Translations under genes and position numbers: made by a program
NCBI RefSeq assembly: GCF_002135205.1
Contig: NZ_NEFZ01000002.1
Span: forward strand, 372,001-436,000
Length of the DNA: 64,000 nt
DNA from: Acinetobacter sp. ANC 4204
GTDB taxonomy: Bacteria; Pseudomonadota; Gammaproteobacteria; Pseudomonadales; Moraxellaceae
Direction of reading: 5' to 3'
Part shown: positions 35,091 through 45,198 of the stretch, in pieces
Layout of the letters: every line of letters starts with the position of its first letter
How positions within the stretch are numbered: position 1 is the first letter of the stretch
The notes under the pieces: model-generated
The model's database searches: none
The model's input: the letters and a program-made list of their open reading frames with translations, nothing else
Told to the model about the DNA's origin: nothing

Positions 35091-36227
35091 TTAGTCCAAT
35101 TTGTTCTCCTTTAACCATACTGAGAGTAATTGTGCAATTTTCGCATTATTCAAATCAGAAAAAGGAAAATGGGTATTTCCATAAACACCGATATCAGGTA
35201 AATGAACCAATGTTGCTTTTCCACCGTGCTGATTGATTTTATTCACCCAAAGTTGTGCCATTTTTAAGCGAACACGCCAATTGTCTTCGGCTGGATTAGC
35301 ACTTTTCTCCATCGGAATATTATCGCCGTAATAAATGATGATTGGTATTTTGGTCAATTTTTGGAAGTCTGCCATTTTTATCGCTGTTGGCTTTAATGTC
35401 CCTGTCCCACTTGGCATGTCTTCAGGCAATTCATTTTCAGGGAAAACAAAACCACTACCAGGCTCATATGCCGCAATGCCTTTGACTTGATTCGATTTGA
35501 TTGCCGTCCACCAGCCTGGTCCACCACCTTGGGAATGAGTAATGAGTACGGCATCGCCCGATTTTTTCAGTACATCAACCATTGCATCGCTAATCACTTG
35601 CTCATCATAAGCCCCTGTATTTGGTGTCATTTGGCGGAAGTATTGGTTTAGCGTGGCTTGATCTTTGGCAAATTGCACACCTTTAAAATAGTTTGGATAT
35701 TGCCCAATACGGAACATATTGAACCAAGCCTGATCTTGTGTTTGTGCCGAAATATTCTCTGCTACAGTCGATTGTCCTGCTTGACCACGGCGCGGTTGAT
35801 CGACCAAGTACACAGGGAAATGTTGACGCAAGAAAATGGTTTGAAACCCCTCTCGACCATCAGGCGTTGTTCCCCATGTTTTAGCTGATTGACCTGCACC
35901 ATGTAGAAACACCAAAGGATAAGTACGCGCATGTTTAGGAATCTGATAAAACACAGAAGCATGATCACCATGCAAGGTTTGACCTTGTGGGTTAAATAAT
36001 TCGATCTCATCGAACTGGCCTATACTTTGTTTCACAGTCCCGCCCGCAGCAAAATTACCTTGTTGGGCAATACTGAAACTTGATGATGGTTTATTCATGT
36101 TTTGGCAAGCTGATATTGAAAATGACAACATGGATAAAACAATCACTTTTAAATGAGTCGCTTTTAAAAAAGTAGGTTTAAAAAAAGCAGTATTTAAAGA
36201 ATTCGCTTTCTTGTGTTTAATATTCAT
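35091..36227 (-). CDS. Alpha/beta-hydrolase lipoprotein
   Basis: Putative exported esterase of 378 residues. A long positively charged N-region (about 26 residues) precedes a hydrophobic stretch and the lipobox SISAC, with Cys41. The hydrolase core includes YPLVFLHGAGQSAKTWG and the nucleophile elbow ITHSQGGGPGWW with Ser232; a C-terminal histidine in YGNTHFPF is a candidate triad member. Close relatives act on unknown esters; no substrate can be named. 38 bases downstream of the cupin-CMD gene and likely co-transcribed. Confidence 0.8.
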   Translation of the reverse strand: MNIKHKKANSLNTAFFKPTFLKATHLKVIVLSMLSFSISACQNMNKPSSSFSIAQQGNFAAGGTVKQSIGQFDEIELFNPQGQTLHGDHASVFYQIPKHARTYPLVFLHGAGQSAKTWGTTPDGREGFQTIFLRQHFPVYLVDQPRRGQAGQSTVAENISAQTQDQAWFNMFRIGQYPNYFKGVQFAKDQATLNQYFRQMTPNTGAYDEQVISDAMVDVLKKSGDAVLITHSQGGGPGWWTAIKSNQVKGIAAYEPGSGFVFPENELPEDMPSGTGTLKPTAIKMADFQKLTKIPIIIYYGDNIPMEKSANPAEDNWRVRLKMAQLWVNKINQHGGKATLVHLPDIGVYGNTHFPFSDLNNAKIAQLLSVWLKENKLD

Positions 36228-36265
36228 TTGGATTACCTAAAAATTAAAATATCTTAATATTGAGC

Positions 36266-37441
36266 TCATGGATTGCTTGAGATCTGCTGAAATACACGTT
36301 GTGTATTTTTCGCCATTTCCGCATCGACCTGTTGCGATAAAACATCAATGAAACGCTCCATGTGTACGGCATCCACACCAAGATTTTGAGTAATTTTCAA
36401 ATGTGATGCGAGCTGCGAATCCACACCCTCTAAAGTAGAAAGTGTACTGAGCACCACCAATTCACGATCTAAAGCAGATAAATTATCTCGACTAAACAGA
36501 TAGCCAAACAAATGTGCTTTTAAAGCGTAATCTATGGTCGGAGAAAAATTCTCAAACAATGGTTTTTCAGCATCGCTCAGCTCACGTTTTTGTAGTTTGG
36601 CTAATGTTTCATTACCCAGTTGATAGTAATTGGTCGTATTTGGCAGGACACTTGCTGTTGCACCTTGTAGATCATGGATACCTTGCTTTTCTCTTTCTTC
36701 GAGCAGCCTTTTAAAAGTGAGCATGCCATTTAAAGCACGTGGAAAACCCACATAAGCATATTGATGTGCAAACACTTCTTTAATTTCATTCACGGTTAAA
36801 CCACGATCCAAACCTTGAATGAGTGCAGGCTTGAGTTTGTTCATATCACCGATTGCCGTAAATGCAGCAATTGGAATTAAACTGAATTGCTGAGTACTTA
36901 ATTGCTTACTACTCAGTTGTATAGCTTGAGCTGTTGTAACTGACGGTGACGGTTTTTGTTCTTGTGACTGGCTTTGTTCTGTAGATAAATTTACTTTTTC
37001 TAACCACGTTACACTTTTACCATCCGTGGCAACTGGACTCATCGCAATATGTGACATAGAACTGTGTTCACTTGCCCCATGCCAATGTTTGACATTGGGT
37101 GGACACCAAATCACATCACCTTTATGAATGGTTTGGATGGGTTTTCCCCATTCCTGAGTACGTCCTTCACCCTCAGTCACAATGAGATATTGCCCTTTAG
37201 GATGGGTATGCCAGTTGGTGATCGTCCCTGCTGCAAAATTCACCACTGCGGGAGCAATATCCCCTTGAGATGGCATTACAGGCAAACGTGAAAAATTTGC
37301 ATTCCCTGAAAAAAAATTTGCAGGCGCCGATTGAATACTGAACTGATCTGCCCGAGTGATCCGTTGTTCAGTTGGACTATCAGCCCAAGCCATTCCCGAG
37401 ATAGAGCTCATCATCAGCAAGGTATTGATTTGATTCTTCAT
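36266..37441 (-). CDS. Exported cupin / carboxymuconolactone-decarboxylase fusion
   Basis: Protein of 391 residues with a signal peptide (about 1-20, ending AWA). An N-terminal cupin (about 60-140: NWHTHPKGQYLIVTEGEG and HWHG, with metal histidines) is fused to two CMD/AhpD-like repeats (about 180-270 and 300-380: IKEVFAHQYAYVGFPRALNG and ELVVLSTLSTLEGVDSQLASHLKITQNLGV). The AhpD redox CxxC is absent from the CMD part. Cupin-CMD fusions exist, but a periplasmic one beside exported hydrolases and an aldo-keto reductase is unusual. Function unknown; aromatic-lactone or alkyl-hydroperoxide chemistry are options. Confidence 0.8.
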   Translation of the reverse strand: MKNQINTLLMMSSISGMAWADSPTEQRITRADQFSIQSAPANFFSGNANFSRLPVMPSQGDIAPAVVNFAAGTITNWHTHPKGQYLIVTEGEGRTQEWGKPIQTIHKGDVIWCPPNVKHWHGASEHSSMSHIAMSPVATDGKSVTWLEKVNLSTEQSQSQEQKPSPSVTTAQAIQLSSKQLSTQQFSLIPIAAFTAIGDMNKLKPALIQGLDRGLTVNEIKEVFAHQYAYVGFPRALNGMLTFKRLLEEREKQGIHDLQGATASVLPNTTNYYQLGNETLAKLQKRELSDAEKPLFENFSPTIDYALKAHLFGYLFSRDNLSALDRELVVLSTLSTLEGVDSQLASHLKITQNLGVDAVHMERFIDVLSQQVDAEMAKNTQRVFQQISSNP

Positions 37442-37556
37442 AACATTTTCATCTCATATATTCAGAGCATTAAGCAATGCATTCAAAACTTGATGAAAAC
37501 CATTGCGCTATCGTATAGCCCTTAAAAGAGTTATTTCGAGTTATTGTCTCAAGTCG

Positions 37557-38606
37557 TTATTTCAATTTTGTGCCGTAAAAAGACGTCAATTGCTGCATTG
37601 CTTGTTCGACATATTCAGGTTTCCAGTAGGTATCCATATGTGAAGCATTGGGTATTTTGAACAATGTTTTATCTTGAGTGCCTGTGGCTTTGGCAAAGGC
37701 ATCTTCAGTCATGTATAAGGTGTCGGCTTTGCTACCAGCCATCATTAATAAAGGCTGATGGATTAAATCAATTTGATCTGTTGCATCCCAACGCATGAGG
37801 TCAAGCAAACTACTGGTGGTATATTTAAAAGTTGAGTTTGGATGCGCATGTGTCGTCCAATAATATTCATAACCTTGGCGATAAAGCTCGAATGGTAGTT
37901 TGGCGATTTGTTCTTTGGTTAAGTTCGCATCACCCGAATATAAAATTTCACCACCAGCAACTTCTTGTGCTCTTGCTTGAGAGGCTTGTTCTAGACGTTG
38001 TTGAATACTATCCAATTGAGAGTCTGCAAAACCATTACGACGCACACGTCCAGAGTTAAACATACTTAGCGTTGCAACCGCTTTAAAGCGCTTATCCGTT
38101 TTTGCTGCTGACAATGAATAACCACCGCCACCACAAATTCCAAATAAACCAAGACGTTGGCTATCTACACCTGCATACTGGGTAATAAAATCAGCCATAC
38201 CATGAATATCTTCAATGCGGTTGGTCGGTTTATCAACACTACGGGGCTGCCCGCCACTACCACCTTGATAAGCAGCATCAGCCGTGATGGTGATATAACC
38301 TTGTTCAGCTAAACGTTGCGCATATAGTCCAGCAACTTGTTCTTTCACACCACCATTAGGATGTGCAACAACGATTGCAGGATATTTCTGGCTGGCATCA
38401 TAGTTGGCTGGTGTATAGACATTGGCAACAATATCCAAACCATTGAGTTTATAAGTGACAGGATGAATATTGACCTGACCTTTTACATTTTTCATGATTG
38501 CACCACCATAAACCAGTCCAAATGGATTATCTTTTTGATCTGCTGCAAAACCTGCACCCGAACTGGTGATCGCAGCTGACATTAAAACCGTTTGTAAAAA
38601 TTTCAT
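37557..38606 (-). CDS. Exported alpha/beta-hydrolase with cysteine at the nucleophile position
   Basis: Hydrolase of 349 residues with a signal peptide ending GFA at about residue 21. The oxyanion region is VVAHPNGGVKEQ. The nucleophile elbow reads FGICGGGGYS, so Cys158 replaces the usual serine, as in dienelactone hydrolase and many YcjY-like proteins. The C-terminal ASHMDTYW supplies a histidine. Substrate unknown. It lies 33 bases downstream of the aldo-keto reductase stop, in the same operon. Confidence 0.82.
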   Translation of the reverse strand: MKFLQTVLMSAAITSSGAGFAADQKDNPFGLVYGGAIMKNVKGQVNIHPVTYKLNGLDIVANVYTPANYDASQKYPAIVVAHPNGGVKEQVAGLYAQRLAEQGYITITADAAYQGGSGGQPRSVDKPTNRIEDIHGMADFITQYAGVDSQRLGLFGICGGGGYSLSAAKTDKRFKAVATLSMFNSGRVRRNGFADSQLDSIQQRLEQASQARAQEVAGGEILYSGDANLTKEQIAKLPFELYRQGYEYYWTTHAHPNSTFKYTTSSLLDLMRWDATDQIDLIHQPLLMMAGSKADTLYMTEDAFAKATGTQDKTLFKIPNASHMDTYWKPEYVEQAMQQLTSFYGTKLK

Positions 38607-38639
38607 TGTTATTCCTCAATGCTTAAATCAATGGTTCAA

Positions 38640-39521
<882 letters not shown>

Positions 39522-39592
39522 TCATCATGACAACACTGTAACCTGACAAAAAATGAACAACTAGCGGGTGAATTTCGATTACACTTATACAA

Positions 39593-39626
39593 AAATTTGA
39601 TTAATATGGTTTCATTAATCAAATTT
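39593..39626. promoter_or_regulatory. Inverted repeat in the AKR / LysR divergent promoter
   Basis: A perfect 13-bp inverted repeat, AAATTTGATTAAT and its complement, with an 8-base spacer, lies 44 bases before the LysR start. It is a strong candidate operator for that regulator. Confidence 0.55.
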
Positions 39627-39669
39627 AAGCTTTAGCCAATATAAAAAGTTGGTTGAATGGTGAGATGCT

Positions 39670-40572
39670 ATGTCTGAAAATCTTGATGATTTAAAAGCCT
39701 TTTTGACCGTTGCTCGATCAGGAAGTTTTACCAAAGCGGCAGGACAAATGGGCGTTTCTCAATCTGCTTTGAGCTATACTGTTAAAATGCTCGAGCAGCG
39801 CCTTGATATCAAATTACTGCATCGCACGACAAGAAGCGTTTCTTTAACACAAGAAGGTGAACAGCTTTTTAATGATATTGAACCGCTATTCAGTGGCATT
39901 GAACAAAAACTCAATAACTTAAATTCTTTTCGAGACAATCCCCGTGGCCAATTAAGAGTTAATGGTACAGAAATCACATTGAATGTTCTTCTTTGGGATA
40001 AACTCTCTAAATTTATGCGTGATTATCCCGATGTTCAGCTTGAGCTAACAATGGATTATGCATTTTCTGATATTGTCAAAGATCGCTATGATATTGGAAT
40101 TCGTCTTGGTGACACTGTACATAAGGATATGATTTCAGTACGTGTAAGTGATGCTTTAGAAATGATGACATTGGCCTCACCAAGCTATTTAAAACAATTC
40201 TCTACGCCCCAAACACCTGATGAATTGCATCATCATCGTTGTATTGGCTTACGGCTACCAACGTATGAGCGAATACAAGCTTGGGAATTTAAAGATGTTC
40301 AAGAGCCCAATAAAACAATTTCCATCACACCCGAATATTCGCTTGTCGTTAGTCATGCTCGATTACAATTAAAAGCAGGACTAGAGGGACATGGCTTGGT
40401 TTGGTTACCCAAAGTGATGGTTGAAAATGAGCTCCAAAATGGGGAGTTCATCCCGATTTTAGAAGACTGGGATATGTGCTATTCCCCTTACTATATGTAT
40501 TATCCAAGCCGTCGAGAGTCTTCGCCGTTATTTCGGTTATTGGTAGATGCTTTACGTTTGCAACCTTTATAA
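39670..40572 (+). CDS. LysR family transcriptional regulator
   Basis: Regulator of 300 residues. HTH in SFTKAAGQMGVSQSALSYTVKMLEQ (about 19-43), then LLHRTTRSVSLTQEG. The effector domain starts at GQLRVNGTEI. Divergent from the aldo-keto reductase operon, its probable target. GGTGAG lies 6 bases before the ATG. Confidence 0.88.
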   Translation: MSENLDDLKAFLTVARSGSFTKAAGQMGVSQSALSYTVKMLEQRLDIKLLHRTTRSVSLTQEGEQLFNDIEPLFSGIEQKLNNLNSFRDNPRGQLRVNGTEITLNVLLWDKLSKFMRDYPDVQLELTMDYAFSDIVKDRYDIGIRLGDTVHKDMISVRVSDALEMMTLASPSYLKQFSTPQTPDELHHHRCIGLRLPTYERIQAWEFKDVQEPNKTISITPEYSLVVSHARLQLKAGLEGHGLVWLPKVMVENELQNGEFIPILEDWDMCYSPYYMYYPSRRESSPLFRLLVDALRLQPL

Positions 40573-40594
40573 GTGGCATTTATAACAAAAAATA

Positions 40595-40612
40595 AGGGAG
40601 CCGAAGCTCCCT
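40595..40612 (+). terminator. Hairpin after the LysR gene
   Basis: AGGGAGC / GCTCCCT stem with a CGAA loop, 23 bases after the stop; it has no T run, so termination may be weak. Confidence 0.5.
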
Positions 40613-40805
40613 ATCATTAACAACTCGTCAACTTAGACTCAATCCATTGATTAATTCCCCAAGCAGACCAACCTACACAACCAACTGTTAAATTTGTCTG
40701 TTTGGGAAATATTGGATCATACTATTCGTGACCAAACTCCACCATTGTTTGGCCCCACATCTGTACAAGAATCACCCATACACAGATGTAGGACCGCCTC
40801 ACTTA

Positions 40806-40917
40806 TAATCTAGTAATCTAGTAATCTAGTAATCTAGTAATCTAGTAATCTAGTAATCTAGTAATCTAGTAATCTAGTAATCTAGTAATCTAGTAATCTA
40901 GTAATCTAGTAATCTAG
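40806..40917. repeat. Tandem repeat, 14 perfect copies of TAATCTAG
   Basis: An uninterrupted 112-bp array of an 8-bp unit lies between the LysR gene and the stop codon of the exported hydrolase (16 bases beyond the array). The unit includes CTAG, a tetranucleotide usually rare in bacteria. All copies are identical, which suggests recent expansion by slippage. There are no spacers, so it is not CRISPR. Confidence 0.97.
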
Positions 40918-40932
40918 AGCAATTTAACGCTA

Positions 40933-41700
40933 CTATTTCGATACCGCATTCACAGCTTCAAGAATCACTTTAGCAACTGCTTTGGGTTGAGAAATCTGTG
41001 GCGTATGCCCTGCTTGCAGCGTTGTAACATGTGCTGAGATTTTCTTTGCCATTGCCACCTGTGCAGCAGGTTGAAGCATATAGTCTTGCTGACTCACGAC
41101 ATACCATGAAGGTTTCGTCTTCCATGCCGCGACAGTCACCTTTTCTTCAAAATTATGACTGTTGGTTGGCGTTTGTGTAGCGAACATTAAGCGCGTTTGT
41201 TTTGCAGCAACATCTGGCGCAAGATGCTTCTGAACACCTTCTAAGCTTAATGTTACAAATCCATCTTTATCTGCGACAAGATGACTAAAACCAGATGGTG
41301 TCGGATAATCTTTCGAAACATCAACCACGGATTGTCCTTCAGATGGGGCAAATGCAGCAACATAAACCAATGCTTTTACTTTATCCTGTTGACCAACTTG
41401 AGTCACAGGAACACCACCCCAAGAATGTCCAACGAGAACCACAGGACCTTTCTGCATATCTAAAACGCGTTGTGTCGCCTTCACATCATCAGATAATGAA
41501 CTCAATGGATTTTGTACAGCAACAACATTGACACCTTTATCTTGTAATAAAGGAATGACTTTACTCCATGCCGAACCATCAGAAAATGCACCATGAACCA
41601 GTACCACCGTTGGTTTTTGAGTTTCCGCAGCAAATGTAGAACTGATTGTAGCCACACCCAAAATCGTGGTCGCAATCGCAGCTTTTATCATTGATTTCAT
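40933..41700 (-). CDS. Exported alpha/beta-hydrolase
   Basis: Periplasmic hydrolase of 255 residues. Signal peptide about 1-24 (ending TFA-AE). VLVHGAFSDGSAW forms the oxyanion region, Ser93 is the nucleophile in VGHSWGG, and His in QAGHTPQ near the C-terminus completes a triad. It resembles the salicylate-esterase/haloperoxidase-like group found in many Gram-negatives. Substrate unknown. AAGGA precedes the ATG. The 14-copy octamer array begins just after its stop codon. Confidence 0.85.
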   Translation of the reverse strand: MKSMIKAAIATTILGVATISSTFAAETQKPTVVLVHGAFSDGSAWSKVIPLLQDKGVNVVAVQNPLSSLSDDVKATQRVLDMQKGPVVLVGHSWGGVPVTQVGQQDKVKALVYVAAFAPSEGQSVVDVSKDYPTPSGFSHLVADKDGFVTLSLEGVQKHLAPDVAAKQTRLMFATQTPTNSHNFEEKVTVAAWKTKPSWYVVSQQDYMLQPAAQVAMAKKISAHVTTLQAGHTPQISQPKAVAKVILEAVNAVSK

Positions 41701-41928
41701 CTCATTTCCTTCAAAGTAGGTTGGCGATTAGCCCGTTATATTTGATAGGAACACTTTATATTTAAAATAAATTAGCTTCAATTATCAAAAAATATCAACA
41801 CTACATACAAAATATTTCTAATTTAAGGAATTATGACCCATTGCTGAAATCGCGAATTTAAAAAGTAAAAACGTCAGTCAACAATTTTATTCACCGCTTG
41901 ATCTCAAATAAATAAAATGAAAGCGGAA

Positions 41929-41958
41929 ATTTTGGCAACGCTTTATCGTTGCCAAAAT
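41929..41958 (-). terminator. Terminator-like hairpin at the end of the Nit1C operon
   Basis: A 12-bp perfect stem (ATTTTGGCAACG and complement) with a 6-base loop lies 21 bases past the nitH stop. T content after the stem is modest. Confidence 0.65.
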
Positions 41959-41978
41959 AGATCACATGCCATGCTTTT

Positions 41979-43286
41979 TTAGACTTCAACAGCATCAGCA
42001 ATTACTGGGCTGAGTCTTGAATTTGGCGTGTCGAGCTGCTGTTTAATATGCGCCGCAACAAACTCAGCATCTTTGGCAATATCTAAGAAGCGACCTGAGC
42101 CCCAAGTATGTAACCAAGGCAAACCAATAAATGTGACATCAGGATCAAGCGTGATTCCACGGTTATGTTTTGGATAGCCATTTGTTTCAAATAAATCTAA
42201 ATCAATCCATGAATAGTCAGGTCGAAACCCAATACACCAAATGATGGAAGTAATATTATCCGCAACCAAATCAATTTCCGTAATTTCAGCTTGAGCTGTC
42301 CATACAGGCTCATAAACTGAAGCTGGCTCATCGGTCTCAATACCATTTTCAGCAAGATAAGCATCAATCCCTGCATTAATACGGTTATAGGTTGCATCTG
42401 CCATATCCAAGTTTTGCATTAAATCGGGACGAAACACCAATTGTCCATCTTTGTAGTCTTCAAAACGCCCTAATAATTGCATCCCTTCTAATGCAAATTG
42501 ACGTAGATCAATATCACGACCTCCATCACGTCCAGTTACATAGTGATTGGTACTGTTCCGAACTTCCTCACTGTAACGATGGTCTTTGACTGTAGTCTCG
42601 TAATAGCCCATTTCAAAAAGCCACTTCACCACATCTTTACCCCGATAGAAACGCGCACAACGTGGTGCATCTCCTGTAGATAAATAAACTTTTTTGCCAG
42701 CAAGATGTAAATCTTCAGCAATTTGCGCACCTGACTGCCCCGAGCCAACCACCAAAACATTACCTGCGGGTAATTGCTCAGCATTAAAATACTGTTCTGA
42801 GTGAATCACGGTGACATTTTCAGGTAAAGCAGATGAAAGCTTTGGATAAATTGGCGTGTGATACCCTCCTGCGGCAACCACTAGCTGCTTCGCAGTTGTC
42901 GTCCCCCGATCTGTTTCAATCACGAAAGACTGGTCTGCAATTTTTTCAACATGCTGAACTGCAATACCTAAAATTGCAGGAGGATTTAGCTTTTCAATAA
43001 ACTGATCCAAATATTCAACAATCTCATTTTTTTTCATAAATCCATCAGGCTGATGGCCCATATACGGATGCTCTGGTAACAAACACTGCCAGTTAGGTGT
43101 GACCAAGGTAAAATTATCCCAGCGTTTACGTCGCCACGCATGGGTTAACTCGGGTTCTTTTTCTAAAATCACATGTTCAATATTGGCTTTTTTTAAATAG
43201 TGGCTGACACAAAGCCCTGCCTGCCCTCCACCAATAATCACCACTGGATATTCAGATTTAAGTTTTGCTTGTTCAACTAGCATCAT
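41979..43286 (-). CDS. nitH: NitH, flavin-dependent oxidoreductase (MSMEG_0569 family)
   Basis: FAD/NADPH monooxygenase-like protein of 435 residues. The FAD motif is VIGGGQAGLCVSHYL near the N-terminus, the NADPH motif is VVGSGQSGAQIAEDL, and a C-terminal GxxTFIGLPW-type segment is present (FIGLPWLHTWGSG). It is the last gene of Nit1C. The role in cyanide or nitrile nitrogen use is not defined. ATG 43286 has AGGTGA upstream; the frame opens at a GTG at 43295. Confidence 0.85.
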   Translation of the reverse strand: MMLVEQAKLKSEYPVVIIGGGQAGLCVSHYLKKANIEHVILEKEPELTHAWRRKRWDNFTLVTPNWQCLLPEHPYMGHQPDGFMKKNEIVEYLDQFIEKLNPPAILGIAVQHVEKIADQSFVIETDRGTTTAKQLVVAAGGYHTPIYPKLSSALPENVTVIHSEQYFNAEQLPAGNVLVVGSGQSGAQIAEDLHLAGKKVYLSTGDAPRCARFYRGKDVVKWLFEMGYYETTVKDHRYSEEVRNSTNHYVTGRDGGRDIDLRQFALEGMQLLGRFEDYKDGQLVFRPDLMQNLDMADATYNRINAGIDAYLAENGIETDEPASVYEPVWTAQAEITEIDLVADNITSIIWCIGFRPDYSWIDLDLFETNGYPKHNRGITLDPDVTFIGLPWLHTWGSGRFLDIAKDAEFVAAHIKQQLDTPNSRLSPVIADAVEV

Positions 43287-43300
43287 GGTCATCACCTATC

Positions 43301-43591
43301 TTATTCGTTTGTCATGTCAATAATTTCGATTTGATCTTGGGCTTGAATGCTCAAAATATTAATGTGCCGTTTAATACTGGCGAGATTGTCCATCGCAGCA
43401 CTACAAGCAAAACCGTAACGCAGTCGGACTCGTTCAGAAGCCTGTTCAAGACCGTTTTCCACTTGCGTCACAAAGTCCGTTAAGCTGTACACCTGCCCAA
43501 CCCGCAAATAGTCATAAATAATGCTAGAGGGTGAGTAATATTGATTGACCTCGCCATTTGGCCATTTCACGGTAAAATTTACACTCGGCAT
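43301..43591 (-). CDS. nitG: NitG, MSMEG_0570 family nitrogen-starvation protein
   Basis: Small protein of 96 residues beginning MPSVNFTVKWPNGE and containing YYSPSSIIYDYLRVG and SERVRLRYGFACSAAMDNL. It matches my knowledge of the MSMEG_0570 family that accompanies Nit1C. No known catalytic motif. Its start lies 13 bases inside the nitF end, so translation is probably coupled; the longer frame to 43699 is only nitF overlap. Confidence 0.82.
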   Translation of the reverse strand: MPSVNFTVKWPNGEVNQYYSPSSIIYDYLRVGQVYSLTDFVTQVENGLEQASERVRLRYGFACSAAMDNLASIKRHINILSIQAQDQIEIIDMTNE

Positions 43592-44625
43592 AATGTTGAC
43601 TCCTGTTGCTGTGCATGTCGGGAAAGATGGGAAAACGGAGCTTGCGCGAGGACTTTTTGATAATTCAGCCCAGTAAAAGCCTGTTGTTGAAAATCCCAAA
43701 AAGTCTGTTGTTCAGCCTGCTGCTGAATCTGTACCTTGCCAGAATCTGTGACCTCACCAATCACTGCACAATCAATATCTTGTGAAGCAAATAATTCAAT
43801 GATGTCCTCACATTCTTCACTATCGGCAGTCAGTAAAAAGCCATAACTTGGGAAAATTTGAAGCCATTTCAACCAATCGGTATGTTGTGGCTTCGGAATC
43901 TTGTCTAGCCAAAGATTCGCTCCTGATCCTGTCGCCTCAAGTAGCATTAATAAACTGCCTAAGATTCCTGCATTACTGATGTCACGCGCTGCATATGCGA
44001 GATGCTGTTCTGCAATTTCGGGCAATACATTCAACTGGGCTCTTAAAACAGCAGCAGGAACATGTTCAAAACATTTCCAATAGGTGGTTTGCTCATGGAA
44101 TTTGCCCTGCATATTCAGTGCAATTAAGATTTTCTGCCCTGCTTGAACATGAAAGACCGAGAGCAAATGATTGGCTAGACCCTGTATCGCAACGGAGAGC
44201 GTTGGTTGAAAATCTGCGTGAATATTGGTGTGTCCACCCACAAGCTTTACGCCATAGGCATCACAAGCTGCTTGCATGCCTGCCAATAACTGTTGACCAC
44301 GTTGTGTATCGGTATGCCAATAACTATTCACCACAGTTAAAGCTCGCCCACCCATTGCAGCAATGTCGCTCACATTTGCCATCACCGCAGACCATCCTGC
44401 AAAATAAGGGTGATTAGCCACAAAACTTGGCAACATTCCTTCGCAAGCATGCAATAAATATTGCTCACCGAATGGCATCGCAGCAGCATCATCCGCAGGC
44501 AATGCATATAAATCTTGTAGAGTTTGAATGTTCAGATTCAACTGCGATTTAATCGCATGAATATCTTGCTTAGACTGCATCGCTGGCGTGATTTGCAGTT
44601 GTGGGAGTAGCTCTGAAAGTCTCAT
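43579..44625 (-). CDS. nitF: NitF, AIR-synthase-like protein (Sll0787 family)
   Basis: Protein of 348 residues of the PurM/AIR-synthase ATP-binding fold. Signature segments are MANVSDIAAMGGRALTVVNSYW, KLVGGHTNIHADFQPTLSV, and ARDISNAGILGSLLMLLEATGSGA. The family probably activates a substrate by ATP-dependent phosphorylation; the product in Nit1C is unknown. Its ATG overlaps the nitE stop (TGATG), and AGGAGG is upstream. Confidence 0.86.
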   Translation of the reverse strand: MRLSELLPQLQITPAMQSKQDIHAIKSQLNLNIQTLQDLYALPADDAAAMPFGEQYLLHACEGMLPSFVANHPYFAGWSAVMANVSDIAAMGGRALTVVNSYWHTDTQRGQQLLAGMQAACDAYGVKLVGGHTNIHADFQPTLSVAIQGLANHLLSVFHVQAGQKILIALNMQGKFHEQTTYWKCFEHVPAAVLRAQLNVLPEIAEQHLAYAARDISNAGILGSLLMLLEATGSGANLWLDKIPKPQHTDWLKWLQIFPSYGFLLTADSEECEDIIELFASQDIDCAVIGEVTDSGKVQIQQQAEQQTFWDFQQQAFTGLNYQKVLAQAPFSHLSRHAQQQESTLCRV

Positions 44626-45188
44626 CAGCAGACCTCCTTATAGCTATAAGCTTGCATCACCACATGTTGTAATGGGTAATTTTCGACTTGTGCCTGCATT
44701 AACACATGCGGAAGATTTGCAACATTCAGCTCATGTACAGTGTCCCAACACAACTTTTGAAAATAGCGTTCATTCTGTTGCTGAACCGTTGCAAGGAATG
44801 TGGTGCAGCCTAAATTTTTGGCAGTGGATACGGCTGCATTAATCAACGCCTTACCAATTGCATGTTGATGACGGTATACAGGATCAACACACAAACGCCC
44901 GCCCCACCATGTCTGTTCAGCTTCAGGGAAAATACGAACTGCGCCAATGACACGATCATGTTCCCCAAATATTTGTCCAATCGCCACAATTGCTAAAGCT
45001 TTGAAATCATGTTCATCACGATCTTCTTTTAAAATTTTCTGCTCATCACGAAAGGTTGCTTCACGTAATTGATAATATTGGCAACGCTCCCAATCTTCTG
45101 ATACAACTTTGATAATGATGTCATCCGTGACAAATTGCTTCAGCTCTTCATTGAGCTCAATCAACCATGCATAGTGAGATAATTTCAT
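44625..45188 (-). CDS. nitE: NitE, GNAT N-acetyltransferase (MSMEG_0567/Sll0786 family)
   Basis: GNAT-fold protein of 187 residues. The acetyl-CoA motif A is seen as GGRLCVDPVYRHQHAIGKALINAAV, which carries the R/Q-x-x-G-x-A-type loop in altered form (RHQHAIGKA). The acceptor is unknown. An AAGGAG site lies 3 or 6 bases before the two adjacent ATGs (45191, 45188); I chose the second. The frame open to 45242 overlaps nitD and lacks a site. Confidence 0.84.
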   Translation of the reverse strand: MKLSHYAWLIELNEELKQFVTDDIIIKVVSEDWERCQYYQLREATFRDEQKILKEDRDEHDFKALAIVAIGQIFGEHDRVIGAVRIFPEAEQTWWGGRLCVDPVYRHQHAIGKALINAAVSTAKNLGCTTFLATVQQQNERYFQKLCWDTVHELNVANLPHVLMQAQVENYPLQHVVMQAYSYKEVC

Positions 45189-45198
45189 CATCAACTCC

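Noticed and set aside
40806..40917. Octamer array as a CRISPR
   Set aside because: Units are contiguous with no spacers and no cas genes are nearby.
43592..43699. Extended nitG start
   Set aside because: The extra residues are only the reverse of the nitF 3' end in another frame. MPSVNFTVKW is the conserved family start.
43995..44417. 140-codon plus-strand frame inside nitF
   Set aside because: It lies antisense to a well-supported gene, has no family resemblance and no ribosome-binding site.
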